Source: Betaproteobacteria bacterium (GTDB taxonomy: Bacteria > Pseudomonadota > Gammaproteobacteria > Burkholderiales > Rhodocyclaceae). From it: DNA of 64,000 nucleotides. The notes under the pieces are model-generated. The model saw nothing but the letters and a program-made list of their open reading frames with translations. It ran no database searches and was not told where the DNA came from. Within the stretch, counting starts at the first letter, position 1. Each line of letters begins with the position of its first letter. Positions 18,431-26,651 of the stretch are shown one piece after another. The stretch covers positions 114,865 through 178,864 of the forward strand of contig JAHRYW010000007.1 in the NCBI GenBank assembly GCA_020621865.1, read 5' to 3'. Both the position numbers and the translations under genes were made by a program.

Positions 18431-19765
18431 CTAAAAGCCTCGGCCCTCCTTGTGCAGTTCGCGACGCAGGCCGTCGGCGATGTCGTCGGCGGCCAGTTTG
18501 CGGTCGCCGCGGACCAGGCTGCGCAGCGCGGCATAGCGGATCACGTTGATGATCGTCCCGCCCGACACCTCGTTGCGCTCGGCCAGCGCGGCGAAGTCGA
18601 GTTCGGCCTCGGGGACCAGCGGGCGCGGCACGGCTTCGGTCCATAGCCGCTGGCGCTCGGCCGCCTTCGGCATCGGGAAGGCAATCACCGACTGGAAGCG
18701 GCGCAGGAAAGCCTCGTCGATATTGACGCGCAGGTTGGATGACAGGATCACGACGCCGGCAAAGTCCTCGATCCGTTGCAGCAGGTAGCTGACCTCCTGG
18801 TTGGCGTAGCGGTCGTGCGCGCTGTCCACCCGCGTGCGCTGGCCGAACAGCGCGTCGGCCTCGTCGAAGAACAGGATCCATCCGCGCCGCTCGGCGATAT
18901 CGAAGACCCGGGCCAGGTTCTTTTCGGTTTCGCCGATGTATTTGGAGACGACCATCGACAGGTCGATGCGATAGACCTCGCGGGCGCACAGCTTGCCGAG
19001 CAGGCAGGCGGTCAGCGTCTTGCCGGTGCCGGGCGGGCCGTGGAACAGGCAGGTGTAGCCGGGACGCAGGCGGCTGTGCATGCCCCAGACGTGGAGCAGC
19101 GTGTCGCCGTGGGTCAGCCAGTCGCGGACTTCTTCAAGCTGGGCCAGGGTCGGTGCCGGCAGTACCAGATCGCTCCACTCCAGGCCGGTGGTCACGCGCT
19201 GGGCGGGCAAGGTCTCGCCGTCGCCGCCGCTGTCGGCGCCAAACAGCGCCAGCACCGGCGCCGCCGGGCGCAAGGGCGCGGCGAGCAACGCTTCGCCGGG
19301 TGGCGGGCAGAGCGGCTGCAGCACGTCGCCAGTCGCCAGGCCGTCGCCGGTCAGCAAGCGGATGGCCTTCAGGCGTTCGCCAAGATGATCGCCGGCTAGC
19401 AGGAAGCAGGCGGTCTCGGCGGTCGGTACGAAGGCGTTGCCGGCCTGGACGCCGCCGAATTCGGCAAAGCCGCGCTGGGTCGCCTGGTTGCGCGCCCACA
19501 GCACGTCGAGCAGTTGCGGACGCAACAGAGGCGCCAGAGCAAGGATCAGCACCAGCCGCTGGGCGGCACTCAGCGCGTGGCCGGCGACGAACTCGGCGTA
19601 GGGCGAGGTGCTGTTGATCAACGACGGCGGCGGCAGGTCGCCGGGCAAGACGGGGTTGGCCGGCGGGTTGCCGAAATAACTGTCGAGCCGGCGTTGCAGC
19701 GCCGCCGCCAGCCAGGCCAGCTCGGCGTCCAGATCCTGCGTTGCGGCGCTCAGGCGGGCGTCCAT
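18431..19765 (-). CDS. eCIS AAA+ ATPase (Afp15/Pvc15-like)
   Basis: 444 residues. An N-terminal part of about 200 residues of low similarity, then a AAA+ module: Walker A GPPGTGKTLTA (about 243-250), Walker B ILFFDEADALFG (about 297-306), a sensor-type ILSSNLR and the arginine-finger region FLRRFQSVI. Family knowledge: this ATPase is needed for assembly of Afp/PVC particles. Its start (ATG at 19765) overlaps the end of the preceding gene by 16 bp. Confidence 0.9.
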   Translation of the reverse strand: MDARLSAATQDLDAELAWLAAALQRRLDSYFGNPPANPVLPGDLPPPSLINSTSPYAEFVAGHALSAAQRLVLILALAPLLRPQLLDVLWARNQATQRGFAEFGGVQAGNAFVPTAETACFLLAGDHLGERLKAIRLLTGDGLATGDVLQPLCPPPGEALLAAPLRPAAPVLALFGADSGGDGETLPAQRVTTGLEWSDLVLPAPTLAQLEEVRDWLTHGDTLLHVWGMHSRLRPGYTCLFHGPPGTGKTLTACLLGKLCAREVYRIDLSMVVSKYIGETEKNLARVFDIAERRGWILFFDEADALFGQRTRVDSAHDRYANQEVSYLLQRIEDFAGVVILSSNLRVNIDEAFLRRFQSVIAFPMPKAAERQRLWTEAVPRPLVPEAELDFAALAERNEVSGGTIINVIRYAALRSLVRGDRKLAADDIADGLRRELHKEGRGF

Positions 19766-21228
19766 TCGGTGTGCAGGCTGCCGCGCATCCAGGCCAGGCG
19801 GATCAGCGAAATCCCCCAGGGCAGACGGTCGAGCAGCAGGTCGTAGGTCTCGGTTTGCGGGCGCAGCAGCCAGCCGCCGGCCGCCGGATAGAGCAGGCCA
19901 GCGCGTTGCAGGAAGGCGACGCGCAGGCCGTCGATGCTGGTCTGGCCGAGCGCCGGCCAGTGGGCGATGGCGGCGCCGAGCAGGGCCTCGCCCTCGTCGC
20001 GCATCGCCGCGTCGAGCAGGCCGGCGGCGACCGGCAGCGGGTCGTCGGGCGACAGGCCAAGCAACACCTTGATCAGCGGCAGTTCGAATTCGTAAGGCTG
20101 ATCGAGGCCGGTCGCCAGCCAGTGGAGCAGCGCCGCCGCCGGCGCCAGCACGGCGGGCGGCAGCGGCTGGCCGAAGGGATGGTCGTCGGCGATCCAGCCC
20201 AGGCCGGCGAACAGGCGCGGCAGGTAGGGGTGGAGCAGGACCAGGCCGCAGGCGGCGACCGGCAGGCCGGGCGCCGGCTGCGTGTCGGATTTCGATTTTG
20301 GCCAAAATTTGCCGCTGACCGTAGCATTTGCCGCGGCGTCGGCGATTTCCGGCGCCACGCCGGCATTGGGCGTCGCGGCGGGGCCGGCGCTCTCGATCCG
20401 CTTCCATTCGAGCGCGCGCTCAACCGAAGGCGCCAGTTGGGCGCGCACCGCGGCCACTGCCGCCGGCCATTGCCCGGCCGCCGCCGAATTGCCGGTGCCG
20501 GCTGCCAGCCAGAGCAGGCTCAGTGCCTGCAGGCGCAGGCGCTGATCGTCCGGGCTGCCGGGCTGGCGCAGCAAACTTTCCAGCGCGGCCAGGGTTTCCG
20601 CGAAACGCGCCCCCTGCCCGGTTGCCCGCTGGCCGACGAACTGCGCCCAGATCTCGCGCCGCGCCGCGTCGAGCAGTTGCAGGAAGCGGAAGAAGACCTC
20701 GGCCAGGCCGTGACCATCGGCGGCCGGCGCGGCCAGCAGGCGCGCCCAGCCGTCTCCCGGCGATTGCGTCCAGCGGGCCGCTTCGGCGCCCAGCAGGGCC
20801 AGCGTGGCCGGCCGCTCGCGCCCGGCGTCGAACCACGGCAACTGGCCGCTGGCCAGGTAGGCGAGCAGGCAGTCGCCGGGTTCGATGCGCCGGGCCGCCC
20901 CGGCCGCCGGGCTGGCCGCCCCCCCCGCGCCGCCCTGCTCCCAGCCGTCCGGCAGCGCTTCGCGCAGCGCCTGGGCGACGGCCTCGCGCAGGCGTTCCGG
21001 CAGCGCGCCGGCCAGCCCATCGGCGGCAGCGAAGTCGAGGCGAACGTGCAGGTGGGGAATGTGCACCTCACGTTCGCCGACATCGACTGCATCAAAGGCT
21101 TCGGCCAGCGCCGGGAGCAGCGCGCCGTCCTGCTTCAGGCGGAGCAGCGAGCGGACGGCGAAGGCGGTCGCCGCGTCCGGAGCGGTCACCTGCCAGCGCT
21201 GGCGGCGGATGCGGTGGGTGCCGGCCAT
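19750..21228 (-). CDS. Contractile injection system tape-measure family protein
   Basis: 492 residues. The C-terminal half has the pattern of the CIS tape-measure family (Afp14/Pvc14 position): GLVLLHPYLPRLF, YEFELPLIKVLLG, IAHWPALGQTSIDGLR, FLQRAGLL and a final RLAWMRGSLHTEW. The N-terminus (IRRQRWQV...) also fits that family. The protein is short for a tape measure, which would predict a short particle if it sets length. A copy of the dispersed motif (20289-20329) encodes part of the linker at residues about 300-313. Confidence 0.8.
   Translation of the reverse strand: MAGTHRIRRQRWQVTAPDAATAFAVRSLLRLKQDGALLPALAEAFDAVDVGEREVHIPHLHVRLDFAAADGLAGALPERLREAVAQALREALPDGWEQGGAGGAASPAAGAARRIEPGDCLLAYLASGQLPWFDAGRERPATLALLGAEAARWTQSPGDGWARLLAAPAADGHGLAEVFFRFLQLLDAARREIWAQFVGQRATGQGARFAETLAALESLLRQPGSPDDQRLRLQALSLLWLAAGTGNSAAAGQWPAAVAAVRAQLAPSVERALEWKRIESAGPAATPNAGVAPEIADAAANATVSGKFWPKSKSDTQPAPGLPVAACGLVLLHPYLPRLFAGLGWIADDHPFGQPLPPAVLAPAAALLHWLATGLDQPYEFELPLIKVLLGLSPDDPLPVAAGLLDAAMRDEGEALLGAAIAHWPALGQTSIDGLRVAFLQRAGLLYPAAGGWLLRPQTETYDLLLDRLPWGISLIRLAWMRGSLHTEWTPA
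20289..20329 (-). repeat. Dispersed uptake-like motif, copy 3 (in tape-measure gene)
   Basis: On the minus strand: ATGCTACGGTCAGC, an A/T tract, then TTGGCCAAAATCGAAAT. It is translated in frame AAT-GCT-ACG-GTC, a different frame from copies 1 and 9, within a poorly conserved Ala/Pro-rich linker. Confidence 0.88.
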
Positions 21229-21235
21229 GACCCGT

Positions 21236-24016
21236 CTACCTGAACCGGAAGGCGTTGGTCATCAGCTGGTTGCCGACCAGCGCCGCGCTGCCGCCGGAGA
21301 TCTTGGCCGCTTCGACGGTGGCCGTGACCTTGTTCTGCAACTGGCCGCTGACCTCGGCCGTGCTGATCTGCGCCGCCGCGTCACCCAGCGTGGCATACAC
21401 CGCCGTCTTGTCGGCCTCGAAGCGGACGTTCTCGCCCGCATCGACGGCGAAGTACTGGGTCGCCTCGCCGACCGAATCGGCGAGCTGGACTTCCAGCACC
21501 TTGGCCTGCTCGCCGGCCTTCTGGCGAACGTCCGCCGGCAGGGTTTCGTCGGCCTGGGCGGCCTTCATTTCCTGCAGTTGCTGCTGCTCGTATTTGACCT
21601 TGCCGAGCATCGCCCGCATGTATTTGTCGCCGGTCGCCTCCTTGGCACCGGTCGCGATATCGAGTCCGTTGACGACGTTCGTCGCCCGGGTGTTCTTCAG
21701 CACCTCGCCCAGGCCGCCCAGCGATTCCTGGAAGAATTTCTGGTAATCCTTCTGCAGGTTGATCTCCGGGAGCACCTTGGCCACCTTGAAGTCTTCCAGG
21801 CGCAGGTCGAACGGCCGGATGACCTTGATCGGCAGCAGGTCCTTGGGAATCCGGACGTGGATGTCGGGCAGGGTCAGCGCCGGTTCGTCCTGCTCGCTCT
21901 CGTCGCTGTCGTCGAGCCAGTAGGGCAGCGTCAGGTCGCCGATCACCGTGCCGCTATCGTCGTAAGCCAGCACGAAGGTGCCGCCCGGCACGCAGCCGCC
22001 GGCATGTTCCAGCCCGGGATGCTCGTCGATCATGCGGCCGAACAGCAGTTGGTCCTTCTTGTCGTCGTCGCGCTTGTCGAGGATGTTGCCCAGCCACTTG
22101 ACCCACAGGTGGGACTTGGACGCACTCAGGCTGTCGACCGGCGAGACGAGGTCGCTGCGCAGCACGTCGCCGAGGCTGGACTTGGCCTTGCCGGCGGTGA
22201 GCACCGCCTGGTCGAGCTTGAGATCCCAGCCGGCCGGCTGGGCGGCATAGGCCTTGTAGCTGCGCACGGCCAGCGGCCCTGGCTTGCTGTCGCTGCCGAG
22301 CAGGTCGCCGTGCAGCGCGGTCAGCGCCGTTTGCGCCGCCTTGACCGTGTTGACCGGATCGACGTTGAGGTTCAGCGCCTTGTCCTGCTTGATGATAGGC
22401 GCGGCGGCGGTGACGTCGTCCACCATCAGCTGGCTGAAATTGACGTTGTCCTTGATCTGGCTGGCCAGGTCCTGGCGCAGCAGGTAATGCAGGCTGTGCA
22501 GGCTGGTTTTCCTGAACTTCGGGCCACGCAGCACGAATTTCCGTTCGTTGTGCAGGACGACGCTCATCACGGCAATCGGCAGGTTGCGCTGACGGACCAG
22601 CGCTTCGATGGCTGCCTCGGCCTCGTCGACCTTCATGCCGAGATGGCCTTCGATGCGGAAGAAATCGTGGCCGCCGAGGTCGCGCTCGAACGGGTCGTCG
22701 CCGTTGCCCCCCGGCTCCGGCGTCCAGTGGTAGCCGAAATTGTCGGCGCTCTCGCCCCGCTGCCGACGCGGCTCGTTCCACTGGGCGCGGATCGCATCGT
22801 CGCGGCCGGGCGCGTAATAGACCGGCACGGCGCGCAGCTCCAGCGGCGCCGTCTCGCGCCGGCTGGGCACGATGCGCGGCTTCAAGGAATTGGCGGCCGG
22901 GATGGTGAACCGCTCGATCATCAGCGCGATCTTGCCGAGCAGGAAAGCCAGGCGCTCGCGCACCGCGTTGCCGCCGACCAGCCAGGGCGAGGGATAGCGG
23001 CCGGTGCGCAGTTGCGCCGGGTCGGCCAGCGCGCCGAGCAGCAGGTGCTTGGGGAAGGCGTCGGCGGCCGGGCAGAGCACACCGGTATCGGCGAACAGCG
23101 TTTCGCGCAGCTCGTTCCAGGTCGCCACCAGATCCTTCAGGAAGGCGTGGTAATACTGGACGCCCTGCCGGCTGGCGGCAACCTTCTTGGCGATGCTGTC
23201 GAGATCGGCCTGCCAGTTGGCCGGGTTGGGCAGGTCGTCCGGCCAGGCCTTGCCGAAGGCCTTCTGCAAGGCGTCGAGGCCCTTGAGCAGGCCGTCCAGC
23301 GTCGTTTTGGCGGCGCTCAGATAGCAGTCGACGAAGATTTCCGCCGAAGTCACCGCCGGGGTGCCACGCTTGCTGTTGCCCAGTTTGGCACGCGCCGCGA
23401 ACAGGCGCGGCAGGCCGGCCGCGATGTCGGCGCCGGTCTGCAGTTGGCCTCCCAGTCGGGTCGCTTCCTTGCGGTCAATGAGCAGGAAGCGCTGAGTGTT
23501 GCGCGCCGTTCGGCCGTGGTTGTCGCAGTCGCCGCCGGTGCACAGGTCGGGGTCGTTCTCGTAGCTTTCCATGAAGACGAGCAGCGCCATTTCCTTCAGC
23601 CGGTCGCCGAGTTCGGCCAGCGGTCGGCCTTCGCGCTGGTCGCCGGGGAAGGCCGGTAGCAGTTCGAACAGTTCGACCCGCGAACCTTCGCGGTAGAACG
23701 GCTCGTAGGCCGGCGCGTTCTCGTCGTAGGGTAGGTAGCTGGCGAAGCTTTGCGCGGCGCGCAGGCCGAGCAGGTCTCCATCGGTGGTCACCCCGACACC
23801 GGCGCCGACGCTAATTTGATCCTTGTCGAGCGACAGCCGCAGGCCGCCGGCGATGCCGACGCCGAGCAGTTGCGTGCGACTGAGGCGTTGCTGGTCGTCG
23901 AGGTATTCGGCGACGCTGTTCAGCTGGTCGTGGGTCAGCACCTGGTCGCGCTCGAAAACGGCGTAGTCGGTGGTAACGACATCGAGGCGACGGATGATTT
24001 TCAGGGGATCGGCCAT
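21236..24016 (-). CDS. Large eCIS-locus protein of unknown function
   Basis: 926 residues between the Afp12-like gene and the tape-measure gene. The N-terminus (VFERDQVLTHDQLNSVAEYL...SRTQLLGVGIAGGLRLS) has the pattern of a large protein repeatedly found in eCIS loci, but I know of no assigned function. A Cys cluster CTGGDCDNHG occurs near residue 158, and a long helical segment rich in Glu/Gln/Ala lies near the C-terminus. No catalytic motif is recognised. Possible roles are a baseplate periphery component or fibre adaptor, since no separate tail-fibre gene exists in the cluster. Confidence 0.6.
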   Translation of the reverse strand: MADPLKIIRRLDVVTTDYAVFERDQVLTHDQLNSVAEYLDDQQRLSRTQLLGVGIAGGLRLSLDKDQISVGAGVGVTTDGDLLGLRAAQSFASYLPYDENAPAYEPFYREGSRVELFELLPAFPGDQREGRPLAELGDRLKEMALLVFMESYENDPDLCTGGDCDNHGRTARNTQRFLLIDRKEATRLGGQLQTGADIAAGLPRLFAARAKLGNSKRGTPAVTSAEIFVDCYLSAAKTTLDGLLKGLDALQKAFGKAWPDDLPNPANWQADLDSIAKKVAASRQGVQYYHAFLKDLVATWNELRETLFADTGVLCPAADAFPKHLLLGALADPAQLRTGRYPSPWLVGGNAVRERLAFLLGKIALMIERFTIPAANSLKPRIVPSRRETAPLELRAVPVYYAPGRDDAIRAQWNEPRRQRGESADNFGYHWTPEPGGNGDDPFERDLGGHDFFRIEGHLGMKVDEAEAAIEALVRQRNLPIAVMSVVLHNERKFVLRGPKFRKTSLHSLHYLLRQDLASQIKDNVNFSQLMVDDVTAAAPIIKQDKALNLNVDPVNTVKAAQTALTALHGDLLGSDSKPGPLAVRSYKAYAAQPAGWDLKLDQAVLTAGKAKSSLGDVLRSDLVSPVDSLSASKSHLWVKWLGNILDKRDDDKKDQLLFGRMIDEHPGLEHAGGCVPGGTFVLAYDDSGTVIGDLTLPYWLDDSDESEQDEPALTLPDIHVRIPKDLLPIKVIRPFDLRLEDFKVAKVLPEINLQKDYQKFFQESLGGLGEVLKNTRATNVVNGLDIATGAKEATGDKYMRAMLGKVKYEQQQLQEMKAAQADETLPADVRQKAGEQAKVLEVQLADSVGEATQYFAVDAGENVRFEADKTAVYATLGDAAAQISTAEVSGQLQNKVTATVEAAKISGGSAALVGNQLMTNAFRFR

Positions 24017-24031
24017 GATCGGGCTCCCGGT

Positions 24032-26638
24032 TTATGAATCGAGGGGTTCGTCGGCGCTGCCCAGGGCGGTGCGGCCGAGCATGAAGGGTGGCGGTTCGAG
24101 CTGGCCGCAGGGATGCAGGCCGCTGCTCGGGTAGATGTTCTTGGCCCGGGTCAGGGCGCGGTTGAGGGCGGCGATCTTGTCGGCCCGGTTGGCGGTGGCG
24201 GCGCCGGAACGGATGGCCAGCCAGTCGCGGTAGGCCTTTTCGATGGCCGCCATGTCGTCGCTGTTGACCCAGCAGATGCGCGGCAGGAGGTGGGCCGGCA
24301 TTTCCTGGCGCAGGGTTTCCTCGACGAAGCGGCGGAAATCCATGTCGCGGAAGCGCCCGGTGAAAGCCGGCAGCACGACGGTGACCCGGTAGCTGTAGGG
24401 ATCGGCCTCGGCGCAGTCGGTGCAGGCGGTATCGACGCAGATGTCCATCAACGGGTCGTCGGCGGCTTCGGGCAGCAGCAGGATGTGCTCGATCAGGTAG
24501 AGGCCCTCGCCGCTGTAGTAGGTGCGCAGGTGGTCGATCAGCGCGGCAATCGCCGCCTCCATCGCCTCGGCGGTGGCGAAGTACTCGATGCGGCGGGCGA
24601 TGATGTCGCCGCCGGCATCGACGATGTTGAAGTAGTGCCGGCCGTCGCTGGCCGTCCGCCGCTGGTAGGCTTCCGGGCGCTGGGCGTGGGCGACGGCGGT
24701 TTCCATCGCATCGCGCGCCTTGGCCTTGGACAGGTAGTTGGTGCTGCCGGAAAGCAGGATCTTGCCGTCGACCGGGTGGCGGACGCGGAAGCGGAACTCG
24801 TCGTCCGGCGTCTTGTCGATTTCGGCATAGGTGTCGTAGGCGACCTCCGACAGGTTGCGCCGCATCGGGTTGTCGATGTCGAGCAGCCGCGCGATGCGCC
24901 GCTCGAAACCGGAGATGTTGGCGCTGTTCCACAGGTCGGCAGCGCCGCGCAGCGTGGCGTCATAGGCAATGCTACGGTCGGCGCCAATTTCGGGCAAATT
25001 CTGCAAAAAGTGCCCTTTGGCCGCGGCAGCCTGGACCGGCCCCATGCCGAAGCGGGCCTGCATGACCGCCGCGAATTCGTGAAAATCCTCGGCGTAGCGG
25101 GCCAGCAGATGGTCGAGGAAACGGTTGCGGCGGACGATGCCGGCGCTACCCGGCTCGACGACCTGTGCGCTCAGCGCCGCGGCATCGAAGCCGGCGCCAT
25201 AGACTTTCTGCCAGTCCGGGAAGCTGTCGACCAGCTGGCTGAAATAGGTCTGGCCGAGATCGGGGCGCATCGAAAACAAGTCGCCGACGTGCGCCAACTG
25301 GGCCAGGTAGTTGGCCATAATCTGGTCGAAACAGAGCAGCCAGGCCTTGAACTGCAGCGCCTGCGCGGCGCGCTGCGGGCTGGCGCCGGGCGACAGGCCT
25401 TGCTCCGACAGCCCGTAGATGACCGGGAACTCGTGCTGGAAGGAGCGGTAGGCGGCCGGGTCACGGTAGCGGCCGAGCGGGATGGGCCGGTCGTCGGCGA
25501 CCGGCGTTTCGAGCTTCTGGCGTTCAGCCGAGCGCAGCGCGTCGAGCAAGGCGGCGGTGCGCCCGGCGTCGGGCGGAATCGGCAGATTGCGCTTGTAGAA
25601 AACCAGCCGGCCGCACTGCTCGCACAGGCGCGGCTGACAACCCGGCGGCACGGGCAGGCGCCATTTGTCGGCCGGCTCGACGGCCTTCAATTTGCCATCG
25701 ACCATCGCCATTTGGTTCATCACCAGGTCACGGATGGCGACCACGCCGGGGATGTCCATGATCACGCTGATCACGTCGGACAAACGGATTTCGCTGCGCA
25801 GGCCGGCCGCTTCCAGTTCTTCGTCGGCGATGAAGCCGTTGGCCAGCAGCGGTCCCTCGAAGATTTCCGGCAGCGTCCGCCGGCTGCCGTCGGGGCGCGG
25901 CAGGTCGAGCATTTCAGCCAGCCGGTAGTTGGCCACCGGCGGCGCCAGGAAGCGGTCGACGGCGAAGGCGATGGCCGCCGCCACGGCATCGGCGTCGGCC
26001 TCCGGCGCCAGGTCGAGTTCGGCGCACAGGCTGTAGGCTTGCCGGCCGACCGCCGAGACGCCGACGAAATCGTCGCCCAGCCCGCGGTTGGCGTGCAGGG
26101 TGGCGAGCACATTGCGGTCGGTGGCGGCGCGCTGCTCGGCGGTCGTCACCTGGTCCATGTAGTCGACCAGCACGCTGTAGCGGCCGCGCACGACGACTTC
26201 GATTTCGCCCGGCTGGCCAGTCGGCGCGACGGCCAGCGTGCCCTTGCCCGGGTTGGCGTAGAGGGTGCGCGGGGCCGGCTGCAGCCAGGCGTTCTTGACG
26301 TCCGGCAGGTCGATCAGCAGCTTGCGGTAGTCGGAATCGCTGACCGCCCGGCCGGGCAGGATGCGCCGGGCGCTGAAGAACTGGCCGGCCATCGCCGCCG
26401 CGTTGTCGTCCGGCGCTGCGAGCAGGTCTTCGAGCGGGTAGCGGGCGCGGTAGGCGAGGTCGGTCAGCGCGTAGGCGAGCAGTTCCAGCGTCGTGATGCC
26501 GGGGTCGTGGATGTTGTGGTCGGTCCACAGCCGGCGCGACAGGCGGCGGACGTGGTCGAGGCCGAGCGCGAACAGGGCGCGCTGGTCGAGCGCCGGATCG
26601 GCTTCTGGGGTGGAGGAGATGGTCGGATGGCGCAGCAT
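24032..26638 (-). CDS. eCIS baseplate component (Afp12-like)
   Basis: 868 residues. The N-terminal segment LWTDHNIHDPGITTLELLAYALTDLAYR is characteristic of the large eCIS baseplate proteins that follow the gpJ-like Afp11. CxxC pairs occur in QPRLCEQCGR and DTACTDCAE. Gene order (Afp9-, Afp11-, Afp12-like) supports the assignment. The start is 13 bp after the preceding stop. A dispersed-motif copy lies at codons about 543-556 (FLQNLPEIGADRSIAYDAT). Confidence 0.82.
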   Translation of the reverse strand: MLRHPTISSTPEADPALDQRALFALGLDHVRRLSRRLWTDHNIHDPGITTLELLAYALTDLAYRARYPLEDLLAAPDDNAAAMAGQFFSARRILPGRAVSDSDYRKLLIDLPDVKNAWLQPAPRTLYANPGKGTLAVAPTGQPGEIEVVVRGRYSVLVDYMDQVTTAEQRAATDRNVLATLHANRGLGDDFVGVSAVGRQAYSLCAELDLAPEADADAVAAAIAFAVDRFLAPPVANYRLAEMLDLPRPDGSRRTLPEIFEGPLLANGFIADEELEAAGLRSEIRLSDVISVIMDIPGVVAIRDLVMNQMAMVDGKLKAVEPADKWRLPVPPGCQPRLCEQCGRLVFYKRNLPIPPDAGRTAALLDALRSAERQKLETPVADDRPIPLGRYRDPAAYRSFQHEFPVIYGLSEQGLSPGASPQRAAQALQFKAWLLCFDQIMANYLAQLAHVGDLFSMRPDLGQTYFSQLVDSFPDWQKVYGAGFDAAALSAQVVEPGSAGIVRRNRFLDHLLARYAEDFHEFAAVMQARFGMGPVQAAAAKGHFLQNLPEIGADRSIAYDATLRGAADLWNSANISGFERRIARLLDIDNPMRRNLSEVAYDTYAEIDKTPDDEFRFRVRHPVDGKILLSGSTNYLSKAKARDAMETAVAHAQRPEAYQRRTASDGRHYFNIVDAGGDIIARRIEYFATAEAMEAAIAALIDHLRTYYSGEGLYLIEHILLLPEAADDPLMDICVDTACTDCAEADPYSYRVTVVLPAFTGRFRDMDFRRFVEETLRQEMPAHLLPRICWVNSDDMAAIEKAYRDWLAIRSGAATANRADKIAALNRALTRAKNIYPSSGLHPCGQLEPPPFMLGRTALGSADEPLDS
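24968..25008 (+). repeat. Dispersed uptake-like motif, copy 4 (in Afp12-like gene)
   Basis: AATGCTACGGTCGGCGCC, then AATTTCGGGCAAATT and an A-tract. It is antisense to the gene, whose frame reads it as GAC-CGT-AGC-ATT. The second block is the least conserved of the set. Confidence 0.8.
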
Positions 26639-26651
26639 GATGGGCTCTCGC

